From Pedobacter montanisoli (GTDB lineage Bacteria > Bacteroidota > Bacteroidia > Sphingobacteriales > Sphingobacteriaceae), in the NCBI RefSeq assembly GCF_022809115.1, contig NZ_JALGBH010000002.1, positions 685,543 to 749,542 on the forward strand: a DNA stretch of 64,000 bases, written 5' to 3'. The notes beneath the pieces were generated by a model, which had not been told where the DNA came from, ran no database searches, and saw only the letters and a program-made list of their open reading frames with translations. Below, piece after piece: positions 44,057 through 52,481 of this stretch. The translations under genes and the position numbers were made by a program. The first letter of the stretch is position 1. Every line of letters starts with the position of its first letter.

Positions 44057-45640
44057 ATGTTACTACGTCCTAAAGAAAATGCTTTGGCGGTAACGCAACT
44101 TCTTCTAAAGAATCTAGATGCCAAGATCAGCTATGATTCTTTAAAGAGAGCTTTATACGACCATCCTGAATATCCCAGTTTATTAGCTATTAGTGATGTT
44201 TTAAATGAGTATCATATTCAGAATGAAGCTTATCAAATCAAAAAAGAAGAATATAAAGTAGAAGATTTATTCTTTCCTTTTATTGCTCACATTAATAGCA
44301 AAGGGGGAGCATTTATGTTGATACATGAGATTAAGGATGGGAAAGTAACATTCAGTGATGAAAAATCTAAAAAATCAATTATACCTGAAAAGGATTTTAT
44401 ACAGCAATGGTCTGGAATTGCCTTATATGCCACAGTAACTCCTAATAGTTATGAAACAAGATACTATGAAAAACAACTTCTCGCTAATTTAAAAACGCTT
44501 GGTAAACCCCTGTTCATCTTAACGCTCTTATCTACCTTATTTCTTGGATTAAATTTACAAAGCTCAGTTCCAGGGTATTATATCCTGTTATTGGTAAAGC
44601 TATTAGGAGTTGGCATATGCGTTTTATTGCTTACACATAGTATTGATGCAAATAATCCATTTGTTAGAAATCTTTGCGGTTTGGGTAGTAAAAATAATTG
44701 TAATGCAATACTAAAATCTGATGCAGCCAAGATAAACGAATGGTTGAGCTGGAGTGAAGTAGGGTTCTTTTATTTTATGGGTTCGTTCTTGGCCTTATAT
44801 TTTAATCCTTCGTTAATGCCGTACTTATTGTGGCTTAATTTACTAAGCTTACCTTATACTTTATGGTCAATAGGGTATCAGTACAGACAAAATAATTGGT
44901 GTACTCTGTGCTGTTCAGTTCAGGTGTTGTTATGGATAGAGTTTATTGCAGGTATTCGTTTTGGTAAAGAGCAATATATCATTCATAGCTTTAGCATACT
45001 CACTTTTGTGCAGCTTTTTCTAAGTTTTATTATTCCTGTAATGGCGTGGTTCTTATTAAAACCCCAGCTGACAAAAAGTGCCGAATATAATCCACTAAAA
45101 CAACAACTCAAAAAATTCAAATACGATCAACAGTTGTTTAATCACGCTTTAACTAATCAGGCAAAATATGCTGTTCCTGATAATTTAATGCCTGTTGTTT
45201 TGGGAAATCCTAAAGCAGAAACCATTATTACTATGGTTAGTAATCCTTTTTGCGGACCATGTGCTAAAGCTCACGCTTTTTTAGATAACTGGCTAGCGAC
45301 CAGGAGTGATGTTCAGTTGAAAGTAATTTTTACTACTGCAGATCATGATGATGACCAGCGCACCAAAGTATCAAGACATGTATCAGCATTAAGCCAAACC
45401 AAAGATGAAGTGCTATTAGCCAATGCGTTAAATGACTGGTATGCTCAAAGTCAGAAAAAATATGAAGACTGGGCAAAGCGATACCCTATTGTAATAGCAG
45501 AAGAAATGGCGGAGGTTACTGCAAAACAAAAAGAGTGGTGTGATATGGCTGAAATTAAATATACGCCTACCATTTTAGTAAATGGCTATAAACTTCCTGA
45601 GCCTTATCAATTGGAGGATATAAAATATTTAGTTTATTAG
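44057..45640 (+). CDS. VKOR-thioredoxin fusion oxidase with a C39-like N-terminal domain
   Basis: 527 residues. Residues about 1-130 look like a C39 peptidase-type fold (HPEYPSLLAISDVLNEY, PFIAHINSKGGAFMLIHEI) but have no cysteine, so they are a candidate leader-binding domain rather than a protease. About 150-325 is a VKOR domain with several membrane segments, loop cysteines C207 and C215, and the active pair C282-x2-C285 (NWCTLC). About 385-527 is a DsbA/thioredoxin-like domain with C399-x2-C402 (FCGPC) and a cis-Pro-like TPT. Membrane oxidases of this type pass electrons from substrate thiols to quinones, making disulfides outside the membrane. It is followed by an exporter and six-cysteine peptides, so those peptides are the inferred substrates. 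Confidence 0.88.
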   Translation: MLLRPKENALAVTQLLLKNLDAKISYDSLKRALYDHPEYPSLLAISDVLNEYHIQNEAYQIKKEEYKVEDLFFPFIAHINSKGGAFMLIHEIKDGKVTFSDEKSKKSIIPEKDFIQQWSGIALYATVTPNSYETRYYEKQLLANLKTLGKPLFILTLLSTLFLGLNLQSSVPGYYILLLVKLLGVGICVLLLTHSIDANNPFVRNLCGLGSKNNCNAILKSDAAKINEWLSWSEVGFFYFMGSFLALYFNPSLMPYLLWLNLLSLPYTLWSIGYQYRQNNWCTLCCSVQVLLWIEFIAGIRFGKEQYIIHSFSILTFVQLFLSFIIPVMAWFLLKPQLTKSAEYNPLKQQLKKFKYDQQLFNHALTNQAKYAVPDNLMPVVLGNPKAETIITMVSNPFCGPCAKAHAFLDNWLATRSDVQLKVIFTTADHDDDQRTKVSRHVSALSQTKDEVLLANALNDWYAQSQKKYEDWAKRYPIVIAEEMAEVTAKQKEWCDMAEIKYTPTILVNGYKLPEPYQLEDIKYLVY

Positions 45641-45814
45641 ACTCAATACAAGAATTTTTTGCATACAGTTTGGTTTAACACTACTAATCTGCGTGAAAAT
45701 CTATAATTAAAGCTTAAATTTATAAGCACAATAGAAAACTTATTCTGGACCAAGGATAAACATAAAAAAGCCATATATTTAGGCTAATAAGACCAAACAT
45801 AAAACTAATTTAAC

Positions 45815-48001
45815 TTGAAGGCTTTTCCTTTTTATAAACAACCTGATCAAATGGATTGCGGCCCTACCTGTCTGCGCATGATAGCTAAATATTATGGCAA
45901 AAACATCAGGCTGCAACGCATACGTGACCTGAGTGGCATTAACCGTGAAGGGGTTTCTATGCTGGGAATTAGTGAAGCAGCAGAAAAGATAGGGTTTAGA
46001 TCACAAGGAGCAAAACTTACTTTAAATCAACTTAAAGAAATAGATTTACCCTGTATTATACACTGGAATCAAAATCATTTTGTAATACTTTATGCTATTA
46101 AAAAAGATATATATTATATCGCAGATCCTGGAAAAGGATTGATCAAATACACCAAAAATGAATTTTATAACAGCTGGATTAGCGTACATAATAATGGTAG
46201 TAGCCAGGGAATAGCGTTAATGCTATCTCCAAGTCCTCAATTCTATGAACAGGAAGGAGATAAAAAAGAAGCGCTTGATTTTAGTTTCTTATTACGTTAT
46301 TTATATAAATACAAGCAGCTTGTTATACAGTTGTTTGTAGGGCTTGGCATTGGAAGTTTATTGCAGTTAATTGTGCCGTTTTTAACTCAATCAGTAGTTG
46401 ATATTGGTATCAATACCCGTAATCTTAACTTTATCTATATAATACTTATTGCTCAAACCATGTTGTTTTTAGGGCGTATGAGTGTAGACTTTATACGGTC
46501 ATGGATATTATTGCATATCAGTACAAGGGTTAATATCTCAATTTTAACAGATTTCTTAATTAAACTTATGAAGCTGCCCATGAGTTTTTTTGATACCAAA
46601 ATGACTGGTGATATCATGCAACGTATGAATGATCAGAAACGTATCGAAAGCTTTCTTACGGGATCTACGCTAAACACTATTTTTTCGGTATTTAATCTGG
46701 TAGTTTTTACGTTTGTATTGGCTTATTATAATGTTAATATATTTTTTATTTTTCTGATTAGCAGTGTATTATATACATTATGGGTAATTGCCTTTTTAAA
46801 AAGGAGAAGAAAGCTGGATTTTAAAAGATTTGATATCTCATCGAAAAATCAGAGCAGTATTGTGCAGCTAATAGGGGGAATGCAGGAAATTAAACTGAAT
46901 AACTGTGAAAGGCAAAAAAGATGGGAGTGGGAACACTTACAGGCAGGTTTATTCAGATTTAGTGTAAAAAGCCTTTCTCTTGGGCAAATACAGCAGGCCG
47001 GAGCCTTTTTTATCAATGAAGGAAAAAATATACTGATTACTTTTTTAGTGGCAAAGTCGGTAATAGATGGCCAGCTTACTTTGGGGGGAATGATGGCTAT
47101 ACAATATATTGTGGGGCAGGTAAATAGTCCTATAGAACAATTATTGGGATTTATTCAACAATTGCAGGATGCTAAAATAAGTTTAGAGCGTTTAAACGAA
47201 ATTCATGAACTGGAGGATGAAGAACCAGTGGGAAGGAATTTTCTACATGAATTGCCCTCACAAAAAGGAATTTATCTTAACAATTTACATTTTACCTATC
47301 CCGGCGCGGGTAATGAACCGGTATTAAAAGGGATCGATCTAAATATTGCGGAAGGTAAAACCACTGCTATAGTTGGAATGAGTGGTAGTGGTAAAACAAC
47401 CATTTTAAAATTATTGCTTCGGTTTTATCTGCCACAAAAAGGCGATATTAAAATAGGTGCAACTTATTTGGAGCAGCTAGGTTTTGGCTTCTGGCGCAAC
47501 CAATGTGGAGTGGTTATGCAAGACGGTTTTATTTTTTCAGATACGATTGCTAAAAATATAGCAGTAGCTGATGATTATCCTGATATATCTAAATTACAAC
47601 ATGCTATCAAAGTAGCTAATATTACCGATTTAATAGATAGCCTTCCTTTAGGACTTAACACTAAAATAGGGGCTGAAGGTAATGGCATAAGTCAGGGTCA
47701 AAAACAACGTATTTTAATAGCTAGAGCGGTTTATAAAGATCCGTCTTATATCTTTTTCGATGAAGCAACCAATGCTTTAGATGCGAATAATGAACGGGTA
47801 ATTATGGAAAATCTGGAGTCGTTTTTTAAAGGTAGAACGGTGGTAGTGGTTGCACATCGTTTAAGCACAGTTAAAAATGCTGATCATATTATCGTATTAG
47901 ATAAGGGTCAAATTATAGAAGAAGGAAATCATACCGAGCTTACAGAGCAGAAGGGAGCATATTTTCATTTGGTCAAAAATCAATTAGAATTGGGAAATTA
48001 A
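45815..48001 (+). CDS. Peptidase-containing ABC exporter (PCAT)
   Basis: 728 residues from a TTG start. No in-frame ATG precedes it, and the family N-terminus KAFPFYKQPDQMDCGPTC starts right after. The N-terminal C39 peptidase has catalytic C15 (QMDCGPTC), His in IIHWNQNHFVILY and Asp in YIADPGKG; it cuts double-glycine leaders. The membrane domain spans about 160-440, the ATPase has GMSGSGKTT (Walker A), ISQGQKQR (signature, a variant of LSGGQ) and IFFDEATNALD (Walker B). It should cleave the leader and export the peptides downstream. The 174-bp gap before it holds no clear feature. Confidence 0.93.
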   Translation: MKAFPFYKQPDQMDCGPTCLRMIAKYYGKNIRLQRIRDLSGINREGVSMLGISEAAEKIGFRSQGAKLTLNQLKEIDLPCIIHWNQNHFVILYAIKKDIYYIADPGKGLIKYTKNEFYNSWISVHNNGSSQGIALMLSPSPQFYEQEGDKKEALDFSFLLRYLYKYKQLVIQLFVGLGIGSLLQLIVPFLTQSVVDIGINTRNLNFIYIILIAQTMLFLGRMSVDFIRSWILLHISTRVNISILTDFLIKLMKLPMSFFDTKMTGDIMQRMNDQKRIESFLTGSTLNTIFSVFNLVVFTFVLAYYNVNIFFIFLISSVLYTLWVIAFLKRRRKLDFKRFDISSKNQSSIVQLIGGMQEIKLNNCERQKRWEWEHLQAGLFRFSVKSLSLGQIQQAGAFFINEGKNILITFLVAKSVIDGQLTLGGMMAIQYIVGQVNSPIEQLLGFIQQLQDAKISLERLNEIHELEDEEPVGRNFLHELPSQKGIYLNNLHFTYPGAGNEPVLKGIDLNIAEGKTTAIVGMSGSGKTTILKLLLRFYLPQKGDIKIGATYLEQLGFGFWRNQCGVVMQDGFIFSDTIAKNIAVADDYPDISKLQHAIKVANITDLIDSLPLGLNTKIGAEGNGISQGQKQRILIARAVYKDPSYIFFDEATNALDANNERVIMENLESFFKGRTVVVVAHRLSTVKNADHIIVLDKGQIIEEGNHTELTEQKGAYFHLVKNQLELGN

Positions 48002-48010
48002 TAAAAAACG

Positions 48011-49306
48011 ATGCCTGTACAATCTGAAAATCAAATTAATCATAACAGTGATGAAATCACAGAGATTATTACAGCAATACCTTCATGGATTTTGCGAAGA
48101 GGTATAATGCTGATTTTGTTTCTATTGCTGGCTATTATTCTATTATCTGCATTTATTCAATATCCGGATGTAGTTAAAATGCCTTTAAAAGTAAACTCTG
48201 TTAATTCTCCTAAAGGCCTTCTAGCTATGCAAAGTGGCAAACTGGTTAAACTTTTAGTTAATGACGGAGCTGTGGTAGAAGCAAAAACTCCTTTGGCTTT
48301 TATTGAAAGCACAGCAAATCATGAAGATGTAATCAGGTTATCCAATAAATTAAACTGGCTAAACAAATCTCTAAATGGAGATTCTGCTCAGATTCAGGCT
48401 GGGATATTTGATAATCAATTAATTTTAGGTGAATTACAGCCATCCTATCAGGTGTTTTATCAGGAATATCTGCAATATGTTAATACGCAAAAAGGAGGAT
48501 TGTACCAATCACAAAAATCTTACCTACAAAGAGATCTGCTTGACTTGAAAAGGTTGGAAGAACAGATAAAGGAACAAAAAAAGGTACAGGAAATGGAATT
48601 TGCAAATGCTCAGACAGAATATGAAGCTTACAGAAAATTAAGAAGCAAAAATGTAATTTCAGAAAGTGAGTACAGGCAACAGGAAAATAAGTATCTGGCC
48701 AGTAAATATCCTTTACAACAAACCACAACCTCTTTATTAAATAATAAATCAAATGTTTTAGCTAAACAAAAAGAATTGGTTGCGTTAGAATATACAATAA
48801 AAGAACAGCAATCAAAGTTTTTGCAAGCGTTAAATAGTATGATCAACCAAACTAACGACTGGTTGTTACAGTATGTGGTTTCTACCCCAATATCTGGTAA
48901 AATCAGCTATGCGGGTATTTTACAGGAGAACCAAAACATTACGGCTAAACAAGAGATGTTTGTTGTAAATCCTGGCAATGCAGGTTTTTTTGGAGAAGTT
49001 CAAATTCCACAGTTTAACATGGGTAAAATTAATGTTGGTCAGGAGGCTTTAATAAAGTTGAGGAGCTATCCGTTTGAGGAGTATGGCATGATACATGGAA
49101 AAGTAAGTTTCATAACAGATGCAGCTTTGAAAGATAGTGTTTTCATTGCAAAAATAGACTTTAATAAATTTGAACAAAAGAATACATCCAGGCCGGTAAT
49201 TCTAAAACCAGGAATGATGGCTGATGCAGAAATAATTACGCAGAAAAGCTCTCTATTACAAAGATTTACAAGGAATATAACTAAAATGCTAAATAGCGGA
49301 GGATAA
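48011..49306 (+). CDS. HlyD-family membrane fusion protein
   Basis: 431 residues. A single membrane segment (about 33-52) is followed by a beta-barrel/lipoyl-like region (MQSGKLVKLLVNDGAVVEAKTPLAFIES), a long coiled-coil hairpin (about 140-280) and a return barrel (QYVVSTPISGKISYAG, NQNITAKQEMFVVNPGN). HlyD adaptors bridge the inner-membrane ABC exporter to an outer-membrane channel. It starts 9 bp after the ABC exporter gene. No outer-membrane TolC-like gene is in this window, so one would be supplied elsewhere. Confidence 0.92.
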   Translation: MPVQSENQINHNSDEITEIITAIPSWILRRGIMLILFLLLAIILLSAFIQYPDVVKMPLKVNSVNSPKGLLAMQSGKLVKLLVNDGAVVEAKTPLAFIESTANHEDVIRLSNKLNWLNKSLNGDSAQIQAGIFDNQLILGELQPSYQVFYQEYLQYVNTQKGGLYQSQKSYLQRDLLDLKRLEEQIKEQKKVQEMEFANAQTEYEAYRKLRSKNVISESEYRQQENKYLASKYPLQQTTTSLLNNKSNVLAKQKELVALEYTIKEQQSKFLQALNSMINQTNDWLLQYVVSTPISGKISYAGILQENQNITAKQEMFVVNPGNAGFFGEVQIPQFNMGKINVGQEALIKLRSYPFEEYGMIHGKVSFITDAALKDSVFIAKIDFNKFEQKNTSRPVILKPGMMADAEIITQKSSLLQRFTRNITKMLNSGG

Positions 49307-49325
49307 GATTTTGTATATACGAAAA

Positions 49326-49410
49326 GGGGTAGCCGATTGCAAGCGTACTACCCCGAAACGAGCAATGGCGTAAACTATTGCCGCTCAAGTAAACCTGCGT
49401 GAAGGTTTAC
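49326..49410 (+). promoter_or_regulatory. Three-hairpin structured spacer before the peptide genes
   Basis: In the gap between the HlyD gene and the first peptide gene: GGGGTAG/CTACCCC (49326-49332 with 49348-49354), GAGCAAT paired with ATT and GCTC across a bulge (49360-49386), and GTAAACCT/AGGTTTAC (49389-49396 with 49403-49410). None is followed by a T-tract. They may be an attenuator, processing site or stability element that raises peptide mRNA over exporter mRNA. Confidence 0.45.
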
Positions 49411-49444
49411 AAAGTCTAAATCAATTAAACTTAAATCCAAAGTT

Positions 49445-49696
49445 ATGAAAAAAATGAACTTACTCAGTCGAGCTGAGATGAAGAAAGTAATGGGTGGTGG
49501 TTCTGCCGAACCTGGTGACCCAGGAAATAGTTCCTGTGAAAAAGATGGAAAAGGGTACATCTCATGCGTATCACCAAATGGTCCATCTTATGATTATCCT
49601 GATATGTGCTGTACTTCTTTAGCACAAGCACAGAGCTTTTGTCCTTCAGGATGGATATATGGCTGTGTAATGCCAGATATACCTCCTATAGAATAA
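49445..49696 (+). CDS. Secreted six-cysteine peptide 1 with double-glycine leader
   Basis: 83 residues. The leader NLLSRAEMKKVMGGG ends at a glycine run (17-19), the cleavage motif for C39 exporters. The core (about 65 residues) has six cysteines, C31, C41, C55, C56, C66 and C74, in the pattern C-x9-C-x13-CC-x9-C-x7-C. The core is rich in Gly, Pro and Ser and has conserved GKG and YP motifs. It lies directly downstream of the exporter genes. The leader matches the GG-type leader known in Bacteroidota. Antimicrobial or signalling function is inferred, not shown. Confidence 0.85.
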   Translation: MKKMNLLSRAEMKKVMGGGSAEPGDPGNSSCEKDGKGYISCVSPNGPSYDYPDMCCTSLAQAQSFCPSGWIYGCVMPDIPPIE

Positions 49697-49783
49697 TAAG
49701 TTTATCATGAGCTGCTTAATCAGAATCAGCCTTTATCTATTTGAAAAAAACAGATAAATCAATAGTTAAAATATGTTCATACT

Positions 49784-50026
49784 ATGAAAAAAAACAACTT
49801 ACTCAGTAGAGCTGAGATGAAAAAAGTAATAGGAGGAGGTTCTGAAGAGCCTGGAGATCCTAATCCTGATTTTTGTAAATTGCAAGGGAAAGGATTTATA
49901 GTATGTGTATCTCAGGATTATGAACAAGGCTTCAATTATCCTTATATGTGTTGCACTACTCCAGCTGATGCTCAAAGTTTTTGCCCTCCTGGCTGGTTAT
50001 ACAGCTGTGAAACAGGCTTAGGGTAG
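49784..50026 (+). CDS. Secreted six-cysteine peptide 2 with double-glycine leader
   Basis: 80 residues, a paralog of peptide 1. The leader LLSRAEMKKVIGGG differs by few residues. The six cysteines (C31, C41, C56, C57, C67, C75) keep the spacing C-x9-C-x14-CC-x9-C-x7-C, one residue longer in the second loop. Core sequences have diverged much more than the leader. Both peptides may act together as a two-peptide bacteriocin or be alternative cargo. It is followed by a 12-bp terminator hairpin. Confidence 0.85.
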   Translation: MKKNNLLSRAEMKKVIGGGSEEPGDPNPDFCKLQGKGFIVCVSQDYEQGFNYPYMCCTTPADAQSFCPPGWLYSCETGLG

Positions 50027-50032
50027 AAATTA

Positions 50033-50069
50033 AATAAGCTGCTTCTATGAAGCAGCTTATTGGTTATTT
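50033..50069 (+). terminator. Terminator of the peptide cassette
   Basis: A perfect 12-bp stem AATAAGCTGCTT/AAGCAGCTTATT (50033-50044 with 50050-50061) and a 5-nt loop, followed by GGTTATTTTT. It overlaps the stop of the convergent YdeI-like gene. Confidence 0.85.
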
Positions 50070-50720
50070 TTCACTAGGATTTTTTTTTCCAGAAAGTAGT
50101 TTTTCTACAGTTTTTCCTATTCTTTCATCTCTTGTTTTTTCCTGCTTGGCACTTAAAATCCAAAGTACATATTCTTTTTTGTTGCTATAAGATAAGCTTT
50201 CAAAAAATGACAAAGCTGTAGGATGTGTTGTTAAAGCCTCCAAGAGGTAAGGAGGTAACCTTACGGTTTTACTGGTAACATCAATATAATCGCCATATTC
50301 ACTTTTTTGGATGTCCTCGTTTGCTAAACCCGATTTTTTACTTTGTCCTTCTTTTCGTACGCGTAATGCAGTCCAGGTTTCGTCAATGGCAGCAGACGCA
50401 CAGGGTTCAACTTTATAATTTTTTAGACCTTCCCAGTTTTGCATTAAATTCAAATCTGTGGCAATACCGCTTTTGCTTTTAGGATAGATTAGCCAACAAA
50501 TGGTCTTTTCATTAATAGAAGGAGCAACTTTTTCCAATTGCTGATAAAGCTCTTTGCGGTTTGTGGCAAAAATAAAGAAAGCGTCTGCTGATGAAATAAA
50601 TTGGTTGTTAAAACTTACATCTGTTGGTACCACTCCAAAGTTTACAGAATGTTGCTCATTAATAATAGAAACACAATATCCTGGTTTAATCTGTAATTTT
50701 TTTAGAAGTTTGTTTTCCAT
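50064..50720 (-). CDS. YdeI/OmpD-associated family protein
   Basis: 218 residues. The C-terminal part (about 155-215) has the OmdA-type motif: LPPYLLEAL, FFESLSYSNKKEYVLWI, and AKQEKTRDERIGKTVEKL. The N-terminal 130 residues contain ADAFFIFATNRKEL and TICWLIYPKSKSG, which recall the DUF3052-type domain. The Pfam name of the C-terminal family (Bacteriocin-protection, YdeI or OmpD-associated) is suggestive next to a peptide cassette, but the gene is convergent with it and such proteins are common. A role in immunity is only a hypothesis. Confidence 0.75.
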   Translation of the reverse strand: MENKLLKKLQIKPGYCVSIINEQHSVNFGVVPTDVSFNNQFISSADAFFIFATNRKELYQQLEKVAPSINEKTICWLIYPKSKSGIATDLNLMQNWEGLKNYKVEPCASAAIDETWTALRVRKEGQSKKSGLANEDIQKSEYGDYIDVTSKTVRLPPYLLEALTTHPTALSFFESLSYSNKKEYVLWILSAKQEKTRDERIGKTVEKLLSGKKNPSEK

Positions 50721-50724
50721 TTAC

Positions 50725-51261
50725 TTATAATTTTATTTTCGCGAAAAAGTCCCATAATACAATTCCTGTTGATATTACGATATTAAAAGAATGCTTGGTT
50801 CCAAATTGAGGAATTTCTATGCATTGATCAATGTGTTTCATTACTTCATCAGCTACGCCATTTACTTCGTTGCCAAATATTAAGGCATATTTCTGGGTAT
50901 GATCTGGTCTAAAAGCATTAAGCATTATGCTATTTTGGGCTTGCTCAATGGCTATAATTTCATAACCATCTTTACGTAGATCGTTAACCGCATCTAATGT
51001 ATTGTCATAATGTTGCCAATCCATAGATTGTGTAGCACCTAATGCGGTTTTTTCAATTTCTCTATGAGGTGGTTGAGCCGTAATACCGCATAAAATTACC
51101 TTTTCTAGTGCAAAACCATCGGCAGTTCTAAATACAGAACCTACATTGTGCATACTGCGTACATTGTCCAGAATAACAACTATGGGGAGTTTATCCTGTT
51201 TTTTAAATTCTTCTATATCAACCCTGTTAAGCTCGTCTAATTTTAATTTCTTCATGCGCAT
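50725..51261 (-). CDS. TrmH/SpoU-family RNA 2'-O-methyltransferase
   Basis: 178 residues, the single SPOUT-domain form. Motifs: LDNVRSMHNVGSVFRTAD, YALIFGNEVNGVADEV and IEIPQFGTKHSFNIVISTGIVLWDF. It lacks the N-terminal substrate-binding domain of the RlmB protein at 21106-21873, so it is closer to TrmL/TrmH-like tRNA enzymes. The target RNA is unknown. The ATG abuts the galK stop (TAAATG). Confidence 0.88.
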   Translation of the reverse strand: MRMKKLKLDELNRVDIEEFKKQDKLPIVVILDNVRSMHNVGSVFRTADGFALEKVILCGITAQPPHREIEKTALGATQSMDWQHYDNTLDAVNDLRKDGYEIIAIEQAQNSIMLNAFRPDHTQKYALIFGNEVNGVADEVMKHIDQCIEIPQFGTKHSFNIVISTGIVLWDFFAKIKL

Positions 51262-52419
51262 TTAAAATATCTTTGTAGGGCCATCTCCAATTTCCTGTAT
51301 ATAAACATCTGGATGATAACCTATTTTTTCTTTATAAAAACTATTGAGTTCTTTTGTAAAGTCTTTTTCTTTTCCTTTTTTTAATAGTGCTATAGCACAA
51401 CCTCCAAACCCTGCTCCGGTCATACGTGCGCCAATTACATCAGGATGATCGGTGCAAAAATCAATAATAGTGTCCAGTTCAACTCCTGTAACTTCGTAAT
51501 CATCTTTCAGAGATAAATGCGATTGGAACATCAATTTTCCAAAATAATCTAAATCTCCTTCTTTTAACGCAACTACTGCATTTTTAACTCTTTCATTTTC
51601 CGTAATTACGTGAGTGGCTCTTTTCAATAAAGTTTTGTCTTCAACCAAATACTGATATTGGAGCCATTCTGTAGGGTTGATGTCGCAAAGATATTGAATA
51701 TTGATTTGGCTTTGCAGGATTTTAAGAACTGAATTACATTCCTGTACCCGTTCGTTATATTTTGAATCTTCCAGTTTTCTGGTTTTATTGGTATTGATAA
51801 CAGCCAGGTTATAATCTCCCAAATTACAGGTAATTGTCTGATGTTGAAGAGAAGAACAATTTAACAGGATAGCTTTATTTTTTTGACCGTAGGTAACTGC
51901 AAACTGGTCCATTATGCCAGACTGAACACCAATATATAGATTTTCTACGTGTTGTGTAAGTTTAACTATATCTAAAGGTAGGGTATTCAATTTAAAAATA
52001 TCACTTATCCCATAAGCAGTGAGAACCTCTATTGAAGCAGAAGAAGACAAACCAGCACCTACAGGGATATTACCAAAGTAATAAAGATCTAATCCGCTTA
52101 TGTTTAAGTTAAATTTTTGCTGTAAGGCTTCAATTACCCCTAAGGGATAATAAAACCATTCATTCGCTTTTTTGGGATAATTTTTACCAACTGGAACTGT
52201 AAAATGTTCAGAAAAATTATGGCTATGTAATCGTATCAGAGATTCATTATTGAACCGAACGAGTAACCATGTTCCGGCATTGATTGCACATGGCATAACC
52301 CAGCCTCCATTATAGTCAATATGTTCGCCAATTAAGTTTACTCTTCCCGGTGCAAAGTAACAGGCATCGGGTTCCTGTTGATAGATATTAAAAAATGTTC
52401 TCTTAAAATCATTAATCAT
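51262..52419 (-). CDS. galK: Galactokinase
   Basis: 385 residues. Signatures: GRVNLIGEHIDYNGG near the N-terminus, VGAGLSSSASIEV (phosphate loop), and GARMTGAGFGGCAIALLKK. It phosphorylates galactose to galactose 1-phosphate in the Leloir pathway. It is divergent from galM with a 62-bp gap, and the RNA methyltransferase gene follows on the same strand without a gap. Confidence 0.96.
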   Translation of the reverse strand: MINDFKRTFFNIYQQEPDACYFAPGRVNLIGEHIDYNGGWVMPCAINAGTWLLVRFNNESLIRLHSHNFSEHFTVPVGKNYPKKANEWFYYPLGVIEALQQKFNLNISGLDLYYFGNIPVGAGLSSSASIEVLTAYGISDIFKLNTLPLDIVKLTQHVENLYIGVQSGIMDQFAVTYGQKNKAILLNCSSLQHQTITCNLGDYNLAVINTNKTRKLEDSKYNERVQECNSVLKILQSQINIQYLCDINPTEWLQYQYLVEDKTLLKRATHVITENERVKNAVVALKEGDLDYFGKLMFQSHLSLKDDYEVTGVELDTIIDFCTDHPDVIGARMTGAGFGGCAIALLKKGKEKDFTKELNSFYKEKIGYHPDVYIQEIGDGPTKIF

Positions 52420-52421
52420 TT

Positions 52422-52456
52422 TTTGAAACAGGTGTAATGTTAAAAATGTATTTTTA
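52422..52456 (+). promoter_or_regulatory. Putative promoter of galM
   Basis: TTTG at 52422-52425 and TATTTTTA at 52449-52456, spacer 23 bp, one mismatch to the -7 consensus. The ATG of galM is at 52482. Confidence 0.3.
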
Positions 52457-52481
52457 CGGTTGATCTACTAAGATACAATTA

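Noticed and set aside
45641..45814. Possible promoter or small gene before the ABC exporter
   Set aside because: No convincing promoter spacing or reading frame with a start was found; the GCC/GGC mini-hairpin near 45772 is too short.
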